Positions 60,583-64,000 of a stretch of 64,000 nucleotides of DNA are shown one piece after another; the first letter of the stretch is position 1, and the number at the start of each line of letters is the position of its first letter. Below the pieces are notes generated by a model that saw only the letters and a list, made by a program, of their open reading frames with translations, ran no database searches and had not been told where the DNA came from. Source of the DNA: Scatosoma sp045614565 (lineage in GTDB: Bacteria; Bacillota; Clostridia; Christensenellales; Borkfalkiaceae). Both the position numbers and the translations under genes were made by a program. The stretch lies in the NCBI GenBank assembly GCA_045614565.1, contig JAZLDG010000053.1, forward strand, positions 36,979-100,978, given 5' to 3'.

Positions 60583-60942
60583 TTAACCTTGGATTTCGTT
60601 TACGTTGAAACCTAAACTTATTAGAATGGCGCGGTTTACGAGCGACATCGTAGACGGCGGTAATTCGCCGATGCGTTCTTTTAGACGCCGTTTGTCAAGC
60701 GTACGAATTTGTTCTAAAAGAATGACGCTTTCTTTTGCTAGCCCGAACGCGGGCGGAAGCTCGATATGGGTGGGCAATTTCGCTTTATTGATTTTGCTCG
60801 TGACGGCAGCGGCGATAATCGTTGGGGAATACTTGTTACCGACGTCGTTTTGTACGACGAGTACGGGGCGTATGCCCCCCTGTTCGCTACCCACTACGGG
60901 GGATAAATCCGCATAATATAATTCACCGCGTTTTACGTTCAT
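60583..60942 (-). CDS. ndoA: MazF/EndoA-type endoribonuclease without antitoxin
   Basis: The 119-residue protein is a PemK/MazF endoribonuclease that cleaves mRNA at short sequence motifs. It starts MNVKRGELYYADLSPVVGSEQGG and contains RPVLVVQNDVGNKYSPTIIAAAVTS, both close to Bacillus EndoA. ATG 60942 follows GAGGTAAGTGAG; the open frame runs further upstream but that part has no MazF similarity. No MazE or NdoAI-like antitoxin gene is adjacent; in Bacillus it precedes this gene, near alr. Confidence 0.92.
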   Translation of the reverse strand: MNVKRGELYYADLSPVVGSEQGGIRPVLVVQNDVGNKYSPTIIAAAVTSKINKAKLPTHIELPPAFGLAKESVILLEQIRTLDKRRLKERIGELPPSTMSLVNRAILISLGFNVNEIQG

Positions 60943-61048
60943 CTCACTTACCTCTTTTGAAAAACGGACTTCCCTTGCTATATCGTATGTAGGAAAGGCT
61001 TTTTTCGTTACAAAGTATAGCCAACGCGCGTATTTTTTATTCATACCA

Positions 61049-61077
61049 TTGACAAAAAACGGAAAATATGATAAAAT
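61049..61077 (+). promoter_or_regulatory. Promoter of the zinc-ribbon acyltransferase
   Basis: TTGACA 61049-61054, 17-bp spacer, TAAAAT 61072-61077. Confidence 0.8.
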
Positions 61078-61108
61078 AACGTAAAGATCGTTTGGGGGAG
61101 AGAGAAAG

Positions 61109-62362
61109 ATGAAAAAAGAAGCCAAAAGATTTGATATGTACCGTAGACCGAATAAACCGAAATGGTACTTAAAGCTCGTGGAATACGTCGCCGCACCTTT
61201 TTATATGCTGTTTAATAACGCGCACGTAAAAACGGACAAAGCGGTGAAGGAGCTGAAAGGACCGTACTTGATTTTGTCTACGCACGCTTCGTTTATGGAT
61301 TTCCCGATGGTTGTAAAAGGGATTATGCCCCGCACGACGGGTTGGGTTATGTCGGTGGAAGAATTCCGTCGCGGCGACTGGCTGATGTACGGAATCGGCG
61401 GTATGCCCAAGCGTAAATTTACCCACGACATCGTGACGGTAAAACATATTTTGCGCTATTTATTGCGTGATAAGCATACTTGTACGCTTTATCCCGAAGC
61501 CCGTTTCGAGTTTGCGGGGATCAACGAACAGCTGGACGGGGCACTCGGCAAGCTTTGCAAAAAGGCGAAAGTACCCGTCGTAATGTGCAAGGCTTACGGA
61601 AACTTTATCAATTCGCCGCAATGGAGCAAGCACCCCTATCGAAAAATTCGTCAAGAAGCGCATATTTACGTGTTGCTGACGGCGGAAGAAGTGGCAAGCT
61701 TGCCCGCGGAAGAAATTCAAGCGCGGATCGAAAAGGCGTTTGAAAAGGACGAATATAAATGGCAGGTGGAAAAGGGCTATCATACCAAATGCAAGCAACG
61801 CGCGGACGGCTTGTACCGTATTTTGTATAAATGCCCTGCTTGCGGCGCGGAATTCAAAACGAACAGCCAAGGTATTCACCTTTGGTGCGAAGAATGCGAC
61901 GCAAAATGGGAAATGGACACGTTGAGCCGCTTAAAGGGCGTGAACACCGACGCGGGTTTCTCGCATATCCCCGACTGGTACCGTTGGGAGCGGGAAGAAG
62001 TAAAAAAAGAAGTTGTTGCGGGAACGTACCGTTTTGAAGACGACGTACGCGTGGAAGATTATTATTCGACGCGCGTGGGCTTCGTGAACGCGGGTAACGC
62101 GCACGTGGTGCACGATGAAAACGGCTTCACCTTTGAAGGCGAAGTGGACGGAAAACCGTTTAAGCTCAATAAGCCCGTTTCTTCTATGTACTCCGTACAC
62201 GTCGAATACGATTTCTTAAACCGCGGCGACGCGTTCGATATTGCTACGGACGAAACGAGCTATTTTATGTTCTTAAAAACAGCGAAAAATTACTTGACCA
62301 AAATGCATTTTGCGCAAGAAGAGCTGTATAATTATCACGTTCGCGGTATCGGAAAAAATTAA
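61109..62362 (+). CDS. PlsC-like acyltransferase with C-terminal zinc ribbon
   Basis: The 417-residue protein starts with an acyltransferase domain of the lysophosphatidate type: H59-x4-D64 (THASFMD) is the catalytic motif and YPEARFEFAG (128-137) takes the place of the EGTR block. After about residue 210 it departs from PlsC. A zinc ribbon follows with C242, C245, C260 and C263, then a 150-residue C-terminal region with beta character that I do not recognise. It should acylate a lipid at the membrane, but the extension suggests a special acceptor or control. It is a single-gene unit. Confidence 0.8.
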   Translation: MKKEAKRFDMYRRPNKPKWYLKLVEYVAAPFYMLFNNAHVKTDKAVKELKGPYLILSTHASFMDFPMVVKGIMPRTTGWVMSVEEFRRGDWLMYGIGGMPKRKFTHDIVTVKHILRYLLRDKHTCTLYPEARFEFAGINEQLDGALGKLCKKAKVPVVMCKAYGNFINSPQWSKHPYRKIRQEAHIYVLLTAEEVASLPAEEIQARIEKAFEKDEYKWQVEKGYHTKCKQRADGLYRILYKCPACGAEFKTNSQGIHLWCEECDAKWEMDTLSRLKGVNTDAGFSHIPDWYRWEREEVKKEVVAGTYRFEDDVRVEDYYSTRVGFVNAGNAHVVHDENGFTFEGEVDGKPFKLNKPVSSMYSVHVEYDFLNRGDAFDIATDETSYFMFLKTAKNYLTKMHFAQEELYNYHVRGIGKN

Positions 62363-62384
62363 GATAAAAAAACAAAATAAAAAA

Positions 62385-62412
62385 GGCAGGTATGCGATGG
62401 AGCATACCTGCC
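62385..62412. terminator. Bidirectional terminator, acyltransferase / pgi
   Basis: Perfect 11-bp arms 62385-62395 and 62402-62412; A-rich on the left gives a strong T-run for pgi on the minus strand. Confidence 0.88.
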
Positions 62413-62427
62413 CTTTGGTTTATTGTG

Positions 62428-63816
62428 TTAAATTATGCAGCGTGCGTCTTTTTCGGGAAGGGAATCGAGTTCCTTTTTCTTTTCTGTGTAGCCTGCTTTT
62501 CCAAGAAGTGCAAAGGTTGCTTTTTTGCCTTCTTCAACACCGGGCTGATTGTAAGTATCGATATTCAAAAGCGCGCCTGCAAAAGCAGTATCGTACATAA
62601 AGTACATTAAAAGTTCACCAACGGTTTCTTCGTTAACGGAAGGCATATAGATGGTGAAGTTGCTTCTTCCTGCCTTTTTAAGAGCGAACTCGGTAGCCTT
62701 TCTTTCGGCATTGATAAGTTCGTTCATGGTATGTCCTTTAAGGAAATCGCAAGCATCAATTCCTGCATCTGGAATAACTACTGAAGAACGATAATCGTCA
62801 ACGGCAATAAACGTTACAACCTTATCGAAAGGTCCTTCGGTGTAAAGTTGAACCTGGCTGTGTTGATCGGTTACGCCAAGCGCTTTTGCAGGAGTTTGTC
62901 CTGCGTAAATCTTGTTGCCGGCATTATCAATTTCTTTACCTAATGATTCAGCCCAAATTTGACAATAGAAGTCGGACATAAACTTTAGGCTGTCGGCATA
63001 AGGCATAAGAACGGAGATATTTTTGCCTTGTTTCATAGACACCCATTTCAAATATGCAGACATAAGAGTAGAGTTTTGCATAATATCGGGGTTTTCGCAT
63101 GCTTTAGCCACGTTAGCCGCCCCTTTGAGCATTGCCTTAATATCAAAACCAAGCACAGCAAAAGGAACTAATCCTACAGGACAAAGAACGGAGAAACGTC
63201 CACCTACGCCTTTTTGTACGTCGTAAATTTTGAAACCTTCCTTGCTTGCAATGTTATAAAGAGTTCCCTTTCCTACGGTGGTGGTTACGATAATATGTTC
63301 TTTTGCTTCTTCACCAAGTTGTGCCTTTAACGCATCATAAAGAATAAGGAATTGCGAAAGAGTTTCACTTGTTTCGCCACTCTTTGTAATCACGTTGAAG
63401 TAAGACGTTTTCAAATCCAAAATATCCAAAAGTGCAGTCATTCTTTCGGGGTCAACGTTGTCTTCGACGTAAAGTTTGGGAGCGTTACGCTTTTGTTTGG
63501 GAAGTTCGTTATGGTGTAAGTGCAAAAGTGAAGTTGCTACTGCGAGTGGGCCTAACGCGCTTCCTCCGATACCGAATACTACGAAACTTTCCGCTTTCTT
63601 GCCAATATTTCCGCAATAGGAAATAATTTCGTCAAGATAGTCGTCGGACACGTAAGGAAGATTGCACCATTCCTGCCAACCCTTGCCACGATTGTCCATA
63701 ACCGTTTTGTGTGCAAGTGATATTGCTCGTGCATCTACTGCAATCAAGTTCTTGTCTACGCCTTCTGCACCTACAGAATCGGTCAACATATTGTTGAAGT
63801 CAAATCTTAATTTCAT
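62428..63816 (-). CDS. pgi: Glucose-6-phosphate isomerase
   Basis: Pgi interconverts glucose-6-phosphate and fructose-6-phosphate. The 462-residue protein has VVFGIGGSALGPLAVATSL near residue 80, VEDNVDPERM, NVITKSGETSET near 142 and SVLCPVGLVPFAVLG, with QVQLYTEGPFDK farther on. The length fits the shorter Firmicutes type. The AAGGAG ribosome site lies 14 bases before the ATG, a long gap. Codon choice differs from the neighbours (GGA, CCA, ACT, TCA, AGA are frequent), suggesting a different origin or special expression. A TATAAT at 63861-63866 (minus) lacks a good -35. Confidence 0.94.
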   Translation of the reverse strand: MKLRFDFNNMLTDSVGAEGVDKNLIAVDARAISLAHKTVMDNRGKGWQEWCNLPYVSDDYLDEIISYCGNIGKKAESFVVFGIGGSALGPLAVATSLLHLHHNELPKQKRNAPKLYVEDNVDPERMTALLDILDLKTSYFNVITKSGETSETLSQFLILYDALKAQLGEEAKEHIIVTTTVGKGTLYNIASKEGFKIYDVQKGVGGRFSVLCPVGLVPFAVLGFDIKAMLKGAANVAKACENPDIMQNSTLMSAYLKWVSMKQGKNISVLMPYADSLKFMSDFYCQIWAESLGKEIDNAGNKIYAGQTPAKALGVTDQHSQVQLYTEGPFDKVVTFIAVDDYRSSVVIPDAGIDACDFLKGHTMNELINAERKATEFALKKAGRSNFTIYMPSVNEETVGELLMYFMYDTAFAGALLNIDTYNQPGVEEGKKATFALLGKAGYTEKKKELDSLPEKDARCII

Positions 63817-63867
63817 GGTTTGTATATTTTCTCCTTAAAAAGTTTTTCTTCGTTTTTTACATTATAA

Positions 63868-63898
63868 CGGCGAGGTTTGAATTACTCTTTCCCCGCCG
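63868..63898 (-). terminator. Possible terminator of the gene at the window edge
   Basis: CGGCGAGG 63868-63875 and CCCCGCCG 63891-63898 pair with one mismatch; the T-run is poor and runs into the pgi -10 box. Confidence 0.4.
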
Positions 63899-63925
63899 AG
63901 ATTATCTTATTTCGTTTTTACGCCA

Positions 63926-64000
63926 TTAAACAACGGTTTCAATAAGTCCATAGTCCTTGTCGTTTCTTAAGTATAAAACGCAGGTGTTACCCGTTTCCTT
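63926..64000 (-). CDS. C-terminal end of an unidentified gene (partial)
   Basis: On the minus strand an open frame enters from the window edge and ends at TAA (63926-63928). The last residues read ...NTCVLYLRNDKDYGLIETVV. I cannot assign a family from 24 residues. It is upstream of pgi on the same strand and would be the neighbour outside the window. Confidence 0.5.
   Translation of the reverse strand, partial: KETGNTCVLYLRNDKDYGLIETVV

Overview
The window is chromosomal DNA of an endospore-forming member of the Clostridia. The evidence is a SCIFF-type radical SAM maturase followed by separate secD and secF, the HemZ form of coproporphyrinogen oxidase, and many sporulation genes (sigG, sigH, spoIIE, spoVAC/AD/AE, cwlD, yunB). 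Gene order such as mrnC-rlmB-sigH, dnaX-ybaB-recR and rpsF-ssb-rpsR is typical of Firmicutes. The codon style (many GCG, ACG, CGC, GAA) and the divergent proteins suggest an uncultured gut lineage, perhaps Christensenellales-like; that placement is inference. Nearly all the sequence is coding, and I see no prophage, complete IS or CRISPR array.

Layout. 1-9.1 kb: scfB (cut by the window edge), secD, secF, a MITE-like element, recJ, relA and a metallo-hydrolase. 9.1-19.6 kb: hemZ, rpsO, pnp, a glycosyltransferase whose promoter predicts a leaderless mRNA, sigG, dnaK, dnaJ, uppP (minus) and cspA. 19.7-28.7 kb: galK-glpK, cca (minus), a lipid kinase with a PAS-PP2C phosphatase, a tRNA-Arg locus surrounded by partial copies of itself, a DegV protein and an UgtP-like glycosyltransferase. 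28.8-34.2 kb (minus): rpsF-ssb-rpsR, a 1172-residue repetitive membrane-anchored protein of unknown function, and a phosphoribosyltransferase. 34.3-43.4 kb: recX-birA-nnr, a nadD-yqeK fusion with rsfS, a DeoC-like protein lacking catalytic residues, cwlD, and mrnC-rlmB-sigH. 43.4-52.3 kb: dnaX-ybaB-recR, spoVAC-AD-AE, a nucleoside hydrolase, murG-yunB, a WYL regulator and a second copy of the MITE. 52.3-64 kb: tyrS, an IMPACT-family protein, a deacetylase-like lipoprotein, an aldo/keto reductase, an orphan sugar-ABC ATPase with a long tail, spoIIE, an orphan mazF, a zinc-ribbon acyltransferase, pgi and a truncated gene end.

How the parts fit. Housekeeping modules (secretion, stringent response, RNA decay, chaperones, recombination, translation) alternate with sporulation genes: sigma-H and SpoIIE for entry and forespore activation, sigma-G for late forespore expression, SpoVA for dipicolinate uptake, CwlD for cortex lactam and MurG/YunB for envelope work. 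Vegetative promoters are very regular: 22 of the 23 two-box promoters I located have a spacer of exactly 17 bp. Terminators are compact GC hairpins, often shared by convergent genes.

The most unusual items are the large repeat protein; the ISL3-like MITE pair with 8-bp target duplications; the duplicated tRNA-Arg pieces; a divergent promoter pair sharing one palindromic -35 hexamer; the catalytically emptied DeoC-like protein; and a phosphatase with a four-cysteine PAS domain. All coordinates were read by eye; no alignment or database search was run.
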